In this document: one piece after another, positions 45,397 through 53,419 of the stretch
Numbering within the stretch: position 1 is the stretch's first letter
Layout of the letters: each line of letters opens with the position of its first letter
NCBI RefSeq assembly: GCF_009649815.1
Contig: NZ_WJIC01000009.1
Location: forward strand, 1-64,000
From: Nocardia sp. SYP-A9097
GTDB taxonomy: Bacteria > Actinomycetota > Actinomycetes > Mycobacteriales > Mycobacteriaceae
DNA: 64,000 nucleotides
Direction of reading: 5' to 3'
Program-made: the position numbers and the translations under genes
Notes under the pieces: model-generated
Databases searched by the model: none
What the model saw: the letters and a program-made list of their open reading frames with translations, nothing else
Told to the model about the DNA's origin: nothing

Positions 45397-45959
45397 GGGC
45401 GGCGCGCACGGAAGCGGAACATGGTTGCGCCGGTATCGATTTCGATATCGGTGAAACCGATGCCGGTGAGGCGGCCGGTCAGGGTCGCGGGTGGGACGGG
45501 GACGCAGGTGTCGCCGATATGCATGAGGCGGAAGAACGGGCTGTCCAGGCCGTCACTGCCGGCGAACACACCCTCGGGGCGCAGGACGCGGAAGGCTTCG
45601 GCGAACAGCGCGTCCTGCTGATCCGGAGAAGGGACGTGATGCAGCATGGTGAAGCACACCACCGAGCTGAACTCCTTGTCCGGCAAGGGCATTGCGGTGC
45701 CGTCACCCTCGATTACCTCGAGCTGACCGGATTGCCGGGAACGCAGCCGCGCGGCCAGCGCCGGGTCGATCTCCAGACCGGTGAGGGCGGCGGCGCGCCC
45801 GCGCAGGGTACGCACATTGGCGCCGTAACCGGGGCCGACCTCGAGCGCACTGTCGCCGAGGTCCAGCCGGTCCAGCGCCCACGGCACAATTCGGGTGGCG
45901 CTGGCCCGCTCCCACATCGAAGACCGGCAGAGCAGTTGGTGGAAGTAGTTCATTCCCAT
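45393..45959 (-). CDS. class I SAM-dependent methyltransferase
   Basis: A 188-residue small methyltransferase: SAM motif I ALEVGPGYGANVRTLRG, motif II LTGLEIDPALAARLR, acidic VIEGDGTAMPLPDKEFSSVV and post-motif FRVLRPEGVF. The N-terminal MGMNYFHQLLCRSSMWERAS is typical of a Nocardia/Rhodococcus family annotated as methyltransferase type 11. Substrate unknown, probably a small molecule. ATG 45959; convergent with the SWIM gene. Confidence 0.82.
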   Translation of the reverse strand: MGMNYFHQLLCRSSMWERASATRIVPWALDRLDLGDSALEVGPGYGANVRTLRGRAAALTGLEIDPALAARLRSRQSGQLEVIEGDGTAMPLPDKEFSSVVCFTMLHHVPSPDQQDALFAEAFRVLRPEGVFAGSDGLDSPFFRLMHIGDTCVPVPPATLTGRLTGIGFTDIEIDTGATMFRFRARRP

Positions 45960-46102
45960 ACCCGCAACGCTAGGCAGCCGCCCGCGCGACCACGACAGAC
46001 TACGCGGACAGACTGTGTCGCCAAACGGCCAACCCGCTCTTCCCGCCCGCCACGCCGAGTTCCGGCGGTCCGTTGTCGTAGCGGGTCCGTATCGTCCAGC
46101 TC

Positions 46103-46438
46103 ATGACCGATATCGCCCCCTTGGCCGCATTCGCACGGGCAAAGTTCGGTGACCCCGGAGTCCATGCCATCGTCCGGAATGGGCGCACCGTGCACGCGGT
46201 CGGCCTGGGCCACTGGATAGGCACGGAGGAAGTCCCGGAACTGTTGTGCCACACCGGTGTAGCCGGCTGGTCCCCCAACGCCCTCCGCCCCACCCGCGCA
46301 GCGGTCACCTGCGTCCGCTGCCTGCGCACCCTCAACGAGAACAGCGACAGCACCTCCCCCCAACTACCCCTGTTCAGCCGAGACTGGCAGTCCGACCCCA
46401 AGCCCCCGACCACTCCGACTCCCGATCTCGCGCGGTGA
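46103..46438 (+). CDS. hypothetical protein, 111 residues
   Basis: Starts at ATG 46103. The middle carries ELLCHTGVAGWSPNALRPTR and AVTCVRCLRTLNEN, giving C...C-x2-C, a possible zinc knuckle. The last 40 residues are Pro/Ser/Asp-rich and probably disordered. No family recognised. It is divergent from the methyltransferase gene and 147 bp upstream of an AraC gene. Confidence 0.6.
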   Translation: MTDIAPLAAFARAKFGDPGVHAIVRNGRTVHAVGLGHWIGTEEVPELLCHTGVAGWSPNALRPTRAAVTCVRCLRTLNENSDSTSPQLPLFSRDWQSDPKPPTTPTPDLAR

Positions 46439-46585
46439 TCTCAGCCGCGGACAAGCTCGACGGGGGCCAAGGGATGCCTGCTGCGGGTCGCTGATTTCAC
46501 GAAACCCGTTGTGCCGCAGACCGAATTCCAGCTGCTCGGAAGGCGGTGATCCGGTGGCGCCGCTTACGACCCTGACAGACTACGG

Positions 46586-47362
46586 TTGGAGATTGTGTCG
46601 CTGAACGGCCAATTACCGGTGTACCCCGCGCCCCCGGGGCCTACCGCCATGGTTTTCGGGGCGGGGACGTTGCCGGCGCGGCTCTGGTTCGACGAGCATG
46701 AGCATCCGCAGCATCAGATCGCCTGGGCCACACGGGGAGTCATTACCGTGGAGGTGGGCGATGGGCGATGGGTGTTGCCGCCGACGCGGGCATTGTGGAT
46801 TCCGGGTGGTACGCGGCACCGCACGGGGACCTATGCGGGGGCCGTAATGAGTGGCATCTATCTCGACCCGGATCGGACGCCGGTCAGCTTCGGCGGGTCG
46901 GCCATGCTCCGGGTCTCCGGACTGCTGCGTGAACTCTTCCAGCACCTCACCGCCGAGGCGACCGGTCCGGACCAGCGCGAACGCGCCGAATCGGTGATCT
47001 TCGATCTACTCGAACCGGTGCGGGTCGTACCCATCGGTGCGCGCCTGCCTACCGACTCGCGCGCCCGGGTGGTGGCCGAAGCGTTGCGGGCCGATCCGGG
47101 CGATCCTCGTACGCTCGGCGAGTTTGCCGCCGCGGCCACGACCAGCCCGCGCACACTGGCGCGAATATTTCTCGCCGAAACCGGAATCACCTTCGGCCAG
47201 TGGCGAACCCAGATCCGCCTGGCCGCCTCACTTCCGCTGCTGGCTGCACGCATGCCCCTCGCACGTATTGCCGCCCGGGTCGGGTATGCCACTCCCAGTG
47301 CCTATGTCGCGGCCTTCCACCGCGAGGTCGGCGTCTCCCCCGCACGGTACTTCGCGCATTGA
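46586..47362 (+). CDS. AraC-family transcriptional regulator with cupin N-terminus
   Basis: A 258-residue regulator. The N-terminal half is a cupin-like sensor (FDEHEHPQHQIAWATRGVIT, then LPPTRALWIPGGTRHRTGTY), and the C-terminal half the double helix-turn-helix (LGEFAAAATTSPRTLARIFL, then LARIAARVGYATPSAYVAAF). A TTG at 46586 or a GTG at 46595 (VSLNGQL) could start it; neither has a perfect ribosome binding site. Target and effector unknown. The convergent neighbour is a small secreted protein gene. Confidence 0.85.
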   Translation: MEIVSLNGQLPVYPAPPGPTAMVFGAGTLPARLWFDEHEHPQHQIAWATRGVITVEVGDGRWVLPPTRALWIPGGTRHRTGTYAGAVMSGIYLDPDRTPVSFGGSAMLRVSGLLRELFQHLTAEATGPDQRERAESVIFDLLEPVRVVPIGARLPTDSRARVVAEALRADPGDPRTLGEFAAAATTSPRTLARIFLAETGITFGQWRTQIRLAASLPLLAARMPLARIAARVGYATPSAYVAAFHREVGVSPARYFAH

Positions 47363-47371
47363 AGCGGGTGG

Positions 47372-47710
47372 CTATCTCGGGAACGCCGAGGTGATATCGG
47401 TACGCTGGAGCGATCCGCCTCCGCAGGCGTGGTAGTCGATCTCCCAGGTGCCCGGTGGTATCACACCGCTGATCGATTCGGTCGTTCGGACGTATTCGGT
47501 CGAACCATCGTCCATGTTCACCGGCACCATGCAGTCCGCTGTCCCGATGACGACGAATGTGCTGTCCGAGACGTTCGTGCAGTAACGCCAGTTGTCGCAG
47601 CGCACACCGGGTGCGACCTCCTGTGCCACGGCTGTCGGCGAGCCGAACACGACGGCCGCGACGAGTGTGGCGAAGCCTACGCCCACGCCGAAAATGTTGT
47701 ACCGCTTCAT
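47372..47710 (-). CDS. small secreted protein, 112 residues
   Basis: A Sec signal peptide is clear: MKRYN, then a hydrophobic core (IFGVGVGFATLVAAVVFGSP) and a likely cleavage at AVAQ-EVAP near residue 30. The mature part of about 80 residues has four cysteines (VRCDNWRYC, ADCMVP, YHACGG), probably two disulfides, and a beta-rich composition. No family recognised; such small exported Cys proteins are common in Nocardia. ATG 47710. It converges with the AraC gene, and its upstream region borders the left repeat of the island. Confidence 0.75.
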   Translation of the reverse strand: MKRYNIFGVGVGFATLVAAVVFGSPTAVAQEVAPGVRCDNWRYCTNVSDSTFVVIGTADCMVPVNMDDGSTEYVRTTESISGVIPPGTWEIDYHACGGGSLQRTDITSAFPR

Positions 47711-47784
47711 GATTCCCCCCGGAAACTTTGTCTCGGTTCACGCTACAAAACACTGCCACCGCGCGCAAGGCAATTAGGCCGGGG

Positions 47785-47834
47785 CGGTCGGTAGTATCGA
47801 TGGCGTGACCGAGCGCAAACCGCCCGATCTCACC
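47785..47834 (+). repeat. left direct repeat of the island
   Basis: Identical over 50 bp to 58534-58583, then one mismatch and eight further matching bases (to 47843). It begins cggtcggtagtatcgatggc and includes the GTG start at 47805. Confidence 0.9.
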
Positions 47835-47897
47835 GTCGAATCCCATGCGAGCTGTCGTTTTTCGTCCGGTCGGCAAATTTTCGGAGTCGTCGAGTGA
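47805..47897 (+). pseudogene. 30-codon stub of the DUF1992 gene
   Basis: GTG 47805 reads VTERKPPDLT, the same first ten residues as the intact DUF1992 protein at 58554, then runs into unrelated codons and stops at TGA 47895-47897. It is the 5' fragment left at the left edge of the island and still carries the original promoter and start region. Confidence 0.8.
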
Positions 47898-47973
47898 CTT
47901 CTTGGAGAGCCTTGATGCAGCAGACCTCTCGGCCGTTGAGCCTCCCGGCTCTCGACCGCACATCGATCAGTCG

Positions 47974-48942
47974 ATGATCGCCGGGGTGTTGTGCGAGACC
48001 GCTGCCGACGAACGACGGGTGGCGCTGACACCTGACGACGTCCGGCGACTCGATGCGGTCGGCCTGCCTGTGGTGGTGCAGGCCGGCGCGGGTGGGGGTG
48101 TGGGGTTCGACGATCGTTCCTACGAGTGCGCCGGAGCCCGGCTGGTCACCGATCCCGCAACGGTTTTCGGGTTGGCCGATCTGGTCGCCTGGGTGAAACC
48201 GCCTGTCTATGAGCTGGAATCGATGCCGCTGCGACGCGGGCAGGCATTGATCGGGTTCCAGGATCCGATCGCACGTGCCGAAGAGATCATGCGGTTGCGC
48301 GACCGCGGTGTGGAGTCGGTGGCGTTCGAGCAGATCCCCGCGGACAGCGGGACGGACGCCGATGCGCTGTCGGCCATGAGCCGCATCGCCGGGGGGATCG
48401 CTTATGAGGAGGGGCGCGGGTTGCTGGCCGCGGACCGGCAGGCCCGCCCGGTGCGGACGTTGGTGCTGGGCTGCGGGCACGCGGGGCTGGCGGCCCTCGC
48501 CGCGGCGGCCCGGCATGGCGACGAGCCGGTCGCCGTCGGACATCGCCCGGAACAACGGGATGCCGCGGTCCGGCACGGTACCCAGCGATTCCTGCTCGAC
48601 CCCGAGATACCCGCACTACTCGCGCAGGAGCCGATCGACCTGGTGATCTGTGCGGCCGTACGGCGTGGGTTACCCGCGCCGGTGCTGCTCGGAGCCACTG
48701 AACTGGCGGCGCTGCGCCCGGGTGCGGTGGTGGTCGACCTGGCCGGCAAAGCCGGTGGGAACTGCGTCGCCACGGTGGTTCACGCGACGGTGGCGCTACC
48801 CGGCGGTGTCACCGTCACCCATCGCTCGAACTATCCGTCGCGACAACCCATCGCCGCGAGTCATGCCTATAGTGCCGCGGTTACCGCGATGCTGTTGTCA
48901 CGTTCTCAGGAATCGCCGGTCACGGGAGATCCGGGCAAGTAA
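47974..48942 (+). CDS. alanine dehydrogenase/PNT-family NAD(P)-binding protein
   Basis: A protein of about 322 residues related to alanine dehydrogenase and the transhydrogenase alpha subunit. It has the N-terminal Arg block (AADERRVALTPDDVRRLDAV), the substrate Lys in DLVAWVKPPVYEL, the dinucleotide motif LVLGCGHAGLAALAAAARHG and a C-terminal AVVVDLAGKAGGNCVATVVH. It is about 50 residues shorter than alanine dehydrogenase. ATG 47974 aligns with the family start; the frame opens 43 codons earlier at 47845, partly within chimeric junction sequence. First gene inside the island, 144 bp before the conflict operon. Its activity and link to that operon are unknown. Confidence 0.72.
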   Translation: MIAGVLCETAADERRVALTPDDVRRLDAVGLPVVVQAGAGGGVGFDDRSYECAGARLVTDPATVFGLADLVAWVKPPVYELESMPLRRGQALIGFQDPIARAEEIMRLRDRGVESVAFEQIPADSGTDADALSAMSRIAGGIAYEEGRGLLAADRQARPVRTLVLGCGHAGLAALAAAARHGDEPVAVGHRPEQRDAAVRHGTQRFLLDPEIPALLAQEPIDLVICAAVRRGLPAPVLLGATELAALRPGAVVVDLAGKAGGNCVATVVHATVALPGGVTVTHRSNYPSRQPIAASHAYSAAVTAMLLSRSQESPVTGDPGK

Positions 48943-49086
48943 AGTGCGTGCAACGCAGTCAGATTCGCGCGCAGAGCGGGTGACGGTGCGATGGGGCAGC
49001 AGGGCCGCGCATTCAGGCAAGGCCCGCGGCACCGAGGCTCGGGCCGACGGCGATGTGCGGGGGATATCCACTAGGGGGGATCGCCG

Positions 49087-50268
49087 ATGGCGCATCAGAC
49101 CACCCTGCTTTTCGTGCACGGAACCGGCGTCCGCGGGCAGAAGTACGAGAAGACGCTGCGGTCGATCGAATCCCGGGTCGCGGCGAGGAGTTGGCCGGTA
49201 TCGGTCGCCGGATGTCATTGGGGCCTCAGCACGGGCGTCACGCTGCGAAATCCTCGATCGATTCCGACCTACACGGATTCGAAGGGAGGGCTGTCGCCGG
49301 AACAGGAGTGGCTGGATCTGTGGGCGGTGCTGTACACCGACCCGTGGTACGAAATGCGACTCCTGCAAGACTTCGACGAACAGCCCGAACCGGTGGTCCC
49401 CGGCGAGGATCCCCCCGCACAGGTGTTGCGGGACCGTATCGATCACTTCCAGCCCGCTGACAAACTGGCCGCCGATCTCGCCGAACTCGGGTTGACCGAG
49501 AAGTTCGACAGTGCCCTCACGCAGTTGCGGACAGCACCGGAATTCGAATCCGCAGTGGCTACCGCGCCGACCGACCCACTCGAACACCGCGCGGCGATCG
49601 CACGCGCGTTGATCGCCCGGATGATCGCGGACACCTCGGCCGACGAGGCTCCTCCACTCGGCGGCGTGGTACGCGACGCATTGACCGCACAGTTGACCAC
49701 CGATCTGGACGGAAGTGGACTCGGGATCAGCGACAAACTCGCCGGTCTGCGCACGAAGTTCATCTCGCATCTGGTCACCCGCAAGCTGGTCGGCGAGCGT
49801 GGCGGACTCACCGATGCGGCAGCCCCGCTGGCCGGTGACATACTGCGCTATCTCGCCAGGGGGCAGCGGATGAGGGAGTTCCTGCATCGCACGATCGCCG
49901 ATGTGGAATCGGATTCGATAGTGCTGCTGGGACATTCACTCGGCGGCATCATGTGCGTCGATCTGCTGGCAGGTGAGCACATACCCCGAGTACGGGCGCT
50001 GGTGACGGTGGGCTCCCAGGCTCCATTCCTGTACGAGATCGGCGCCTTGCCGAGTCTGGAACCGCCGCATACCCTGCCGGCGCACTTCCCACCCTGGGTG
50101 AACATCTACGACCATCGAGACCTGCTGTCCTACACTGGATCCGGAGTATTCGACGGGCGCGTCGTCGACATTCGCGTAGACAACGGAGAGCCCTTCGTCG
50201 CCTCGCACAGCGCCTACTGGTCCAATGACGCGGTCTGGGAATCCATCGGGGCCGTGCTGCCGAAATGA
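49087..50268 (+). CDS. alpha/beta hydrolase (lipase-like), first gene of the conflict operon
   Basis: A 393-residue protein. Residues 4-20 (QTTLLFVHGTGVRGQKYEKT) form the oxyanion loop HGTG, the nucleophile elbow is VLLGHSLGGIMCVDLLAG near residue 283, and an acid and His follow in NIYDHRDLLSY and FVASHSAYWSND. A helical insertion of about 180 residues separates the strands. It resembles DUF676/PGAP1-like lipases or thioesterases. Start ATG 49087 after AGGGGGGATC. Its stop overlaps the caspase-VMAP start by 4 nt (ATGA), so it is part of the module. A second effector acting on lipids or acyl chains is plausible but unproven. Confidence 0.75.
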   Translation: MAHQTTLLFVHGTGVRGQKYEKTLRSIESRVAARSWPVSVAGCHWGLSTGVTLRNPRSIPTYTDSKGGLSPEQEWLDLWAVLYTDPWYEMRLLQDFDEQPEPVVPGEDPPAQVLRDRIDHFQPADKLAADLAELGLTEKFDSALTQLRTAPEFESAVATAPTDPLEHRAAIARALIARMIADTSADEAPPLGGVVRDALTAQLTTDLDGSGLGISDKLAGLRTKFISHLVTRKLVGERGGLTDAAAPLAGDILRYLARGQRMREFLHRTIADVESDSIVLLGHSLGGIMCVDLLAGEHIPRVRALVTVGSQAPFLYEIGALPSLEPPHTLPAHFPPWVNIYDHRDLLSYTGSGVFDGRVVDIRVDNGEPFVASHSAYWSNDAVWESIGAVLPK

Positions 50269-52475
50269 GAGCCTTCGATCCGGAGAAGGTGCTGGTGATC
50301 GCGGTCGGCATCGATCAGTACCGGCAGGAGAACTTGCGACTCAACGGTGCCGCGGCCTATGCGGAGCGTCTTGCCGGCTGGGCGCTGGCGCGCGGGGTTC
50401 CGGCGAAGAACATATTGCTGGCCTGTTGTCACAAGGGCGTCGCACCCGAACCACCGCCGGAGGTTGTTCGACGGGAACCGACGTACGCGAATATTGTGGG
50501 ACTGCTCACCGATGCCTCGAAACACGATGCCGAACTGCTGCTGATGTACTGGTGCGGGCACGGGGTTTTGAACAAATACGGCGAGCGCACATTATTTACA
50601 TCCGACGCATATATCGGAGCGAAGTTCAACCATCCGGTGAACGATATCCTGCTCTATCTGCGTTCGAATACCGTCACGAAACTACGCAGTCAGATTGTCG
50701 TCATCGATGCCTGTGCCAATTACATCCATCAAATGCACCTGCGTGAAAATCTGCCGAGAGCGGCCACCCTCAATATTGGCGATCCTCGAACAGTTGAACA
50801 GTACGTCCTATATTCAGCCAGTCAGGGGCAGACCGCCAAGCATAATTTGGTTACCGGTTTGAATGCCTTCTCCGACACCACCTTCGAGTGGTTGGAAAAA
50901 ATGCCTCACGGCCCCGTCGACCCGGATACCATGACGCTGACCAGCAAGGTCAGGACAGTTTTCGAAAATTTGCGTGAGACCGTCCCCGGATTCAATCAGA
51001 TGCCGATGACAGTAGAAATCTCCGGAACCGTGTCAAGTGACAGCCAGCTGGCCAACGCCGGCGGAATACCGGTATCGGGTGAGCAGTACCACGATATCGC
51101 AGTCAATGGGCTGAATATCGCCCATACCCGGCATGCGGCCGAATCCTGTCGGCACCTGATCGAATGGTGGACCGCGACCGATGCCAAGGCAGTAGCGGGC
51201 AGTGCGCCGCCGCAGATACGTGCGACGCTGATCGCCGCACTTCGCAGCACGCGATTCGACGGTAGCGCCGACAATCTCGATATGGAGGCGCTGACAGTCC
51301 GCGTCTTCGGCACCAACCAGGTCGCGCGGCTATTCGAGCTGCTCGCGGATCGCGCCACCACGGAAGCGCTGCTGCTCTGGCTGGAAAGAGTTCGCACACT
51401 GTGGCTCCAGGAGGCCGACCTCACTCTCGTCGAGCAGTATTTTCCCGAGGCCACCAGACGGATGGTCGCGGATTCTTACCGGCGGGCGGCACCCGATGCG
51501 CGTAATGGGTGGCAGTCGAATCTCACCGAGGCACTGCATGATCTCGCCGGGCTGCCGAAGAAGGACGGACAACGACCGCTGCATCGTTTCGTCGCCGCAA
51601 TGGAGCTCGCGACCGACCGCAAGGTCGACGACTTCTGGTTCGGCATTCCGAGCGATCAACTGCGGTCGCTGCGCGCCGCTGCCGCCGAACCGTACGTGGA
51701 GCACGATCGACTTGTGATCGAAATCCCCAACGGCTCACCGGATCCCGAAAAGTTCATCTGGCCGGCCGGTATTCGCGAACATCGATACACGCCGGGCAGG
51801 GGATGGGCGAACGAGTGGCATGCGTGCCAGCCCACTCCGCCGGCGATTCAGGAGATAGTCAACCTGGTGGCCGGTGACGATACGTTCGTGCTCGGATTTC
51901 TACTGCCACGCGCGGTGTTCGACAATTTCCCTGAATCCTGGGAATCCAGCACACTTCTCAGTGATCCGATTCCGCACTGGTATCTGCGACCGGTGGTACT
52001 GCACAGCGCCGACCGTCGACAGGACCGGAGACTTCGGCATCGCTGGACCAGCAGGCATGCCGCGATCAGAACCCACTTGGAGAACAACCCCCACGATCTG
52101 CTGAAATGGGTCGAGCACATCGAGAGCGAGCAGATCTACCGTGCGGTGAGTGATTCCAAATCCGCCTGTGTGGGACTGGCTTTCGTTCCCCCGGACTACT
52201 GCGGTGTTCTCCGTCATGATCCGCTCATCGCGGCGATCCGGGCAGGCGCGCCTTACATCCTGTGGACGACAAATAAGTCCGTCGACTGGCCGACCGTGCA
52301 ACGTTTGGTGGACGATCTGATGAAGGAGAGATCCTTCGACGAACTGCCGGCGCTCCTGCACGAAAAGCGCCGCAGCAGAAACAATCTCGATGGCAATATC
52401 CGCCTGCTCTGGGACGATCCCAAAGCAGTGCCGGAGGCCGCGCATATGCCGGGTATGCAAATGGAGGCCAAGTAA
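50265..52475 (+). CDS. caspase-like protease fused to VMAP middle and C-terminal regions
   Basis: A 736-residue protein. Residues 8-240 form a caspase-like (C14) domain: VLVIAVGIDQYR, the catalytic His99 in MYWCGHGVLNKYG and Cys150 in QIVVIDACANY, both intact. Residues about 285-450 are helical (VMAP-M-like). Residues about 470-736 match the VMAP C-terminal region, with LVIEIPNGSPDPEKFIWPAG, the tail LPALLHEKRRSRNN and NIRLLWDDPKAVPEAA. In vWA-MoxR-VMAP systems this protein links the ATPase pair to an N-terminal effector, here a protease that could cleave host proteins on activation. Overlaps the hydrolase gene by 4 nt and MoxR by 1 nt. Confidence 0.8.
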   Translation: MRAFDPEKVLVIAVGIDQYRQENLRLNGAAAYAERLAGWALARGVPAKNILLACCHKGVAPEPPPEVVRREPTYANIVGLLTDASKHDAELLLMYWCGHGVLNKYGERTLFTSDAYIGAKFNHPVNDILLYLRSNTVTKLRSQIVVIDACANYIHQMHLRENLPRAATLNIGDPRTVEQYVLYSASQGQTAKHNLVTGLNAFSDTTFEWLEKMPHGPVDPDTMTLTSKVRTVFENLRETVPGFNQMPMTVEISGTVSSDSQLANAGGIPVSGEQYHDIAVNGLNIAHTRHAAESCRHLIEWWTATDAKAVAGSAPPQIRATLIAALRSTRFDGSADNLDMEALTVRVFGTNQVARLFELLADRATTEALLLWLERVRTLWLQEADLTLVEQYFPEATRRMVADSYRRAAPDARNGWQSNLTEALHDLAGLPKKDGQRPLHRFVAAMELATDRKVDDFWFGIPSDQLRSLRAAAAEPYVEHDRLVIEIPNGSPDPEKFIWPAGIREHRYTPGRGWANEWHACQPTPPAIQEIVNLVAGDDTFVLGFLLPRAVFDNFPESWESSTLLSDPIPHWYLRPVVLHSADRRQDRRLRHRWTSRHAAIRTHLENNPHDLLKWVEHIESEQIYRAVSDSKSACVGLAFVPPDYCGVLRHDPLIAAIRAGAPYILWTTNKSVDWPTVQRLVDDLMKERSFDELPALLHEKRRSRNNLDGNIRLLWDDPKAVPEAAHMPGMQMEAK

Positions 52476-53419
52476 TGACCGAGAATACCGCTGTACCGCT
52501 GTACGCCGGTTCTCCTCCGCGATCCAGCCCACCGGGACTGAGACCGCCCCCGCCACCGTGGCGTGTATTCGATCGGCCCGACTCGGTGCCGGACACCTTC
52601 CGTACGACCGAGACAATGGTCGACGCGGTCAACGCGGCGCTGACGCTGCGGCGTCCACTGCTGGTGACCGGCAGCCCCGGAACGGGAAAGTCGTCGCTGA
52701 TCGAATCGGTTGCCCGGCAATCGCAACTTGGTCCGGTACTGCGCTGGCCGATCACTTCTCGATCGACGGTCGACGACGCACTGTACCGGTATGACGTCGT
52801 GGGACGCGTGCATGCGGTGCAAATGAAGGACGAATCGACAACGATCAGCGACTACATGCGGCTCGGCCCGCTGGGCACGGCGCTGATCCCGAACGACCGT
52901 CCGCGCGCACTGCTCATCGATGAGATCGACAGGGGCGATATCGACCTCCCGAACGATCTACTGAACATCTTCGAGCACGGCGAATTCGAGATCAAGGAAT
53001 TGGCTCGCCTGAAAGATCCGGAGCCGCAGTACATTCGGCACGCGGACAGCGATGATCGCGCGGAGATCCGACGCGGACGGGTGGTATGCACGAATTTCCC
53101 TTTTATTGTGATGACCAGTAGTGGCGACCGCGAGTTCACGCCAGAATTCCTGCACCGCTGCATCAGACTTCGTATGCCCGAGCCGACCGACCAGCAGTTG
53201 GCCGAGATCGTCGCGGCACACCTCGGCGAGACCGCGGCAGCCGCAGCCACAGACCTCATCGACGCCTTCCTGCAGCGCGCACGCAAACCCGGTGCCGTGG
53301 TCGCCACCGACCAATTGATGAACGCCGTCTACATGGTGACCCAGCAGAATCCCGGCGCGGACGCGAGGCAGCGGATCATCGAACTCATTCTGCAAGAACT
53401 GAATTCGAGAACCCCGTGA
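52475..53419 (+). CDS. MoxR-family AAA+ ATPase
   Basis: A 314-residue AAA+ protein with a Pro-rich N-terminus. Walker A is TGSPGTGKSSLIES (G66-S73), Walker B is ALLIDEIDRGDIDLPNDLLN, sensor 1 is FIVMTSSGDREFTPEFLHR and the Arg finger region is HRCIRLRMPEP. The RGDIDLPNDLLNIFEHGEF block is typical of MoxR/RavA-like ATPases. It forms hexamers that remodel partners, usually a vWA protein, here encoded next. The start ATG shares a base with the preceding TAA, and its end overlaps the next gene by 4 nt (GTGA). Confidence 0.9.
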   Translation: MTENTAVPLYAGSPPRSSPPGLRPPPPPWRVFDRPDSVPDTFRTTETMVDAVNAALTLRRPLLVTGSPGTGKSSLIESVARQSQLGPVLRWPITSRSTVDDALYRYDVVGRVHAVQMKDESTTISDYMRLGPLGTALIPNDRPRALLIDEIDRGDIDLPNDLLNIFEHGEFEIKELARLKDPEPQYIRHADSDDRAEIRRGRVVCTNFPFIVMTSSGDREFTPEFLHRCIRLRMPEPTDQQLAEIVAAHLGETAAAAATDLIDAFLQRARKPGAVVATDQLMNAVYMVTQQNPGADARQRIIELILQELNSRTP

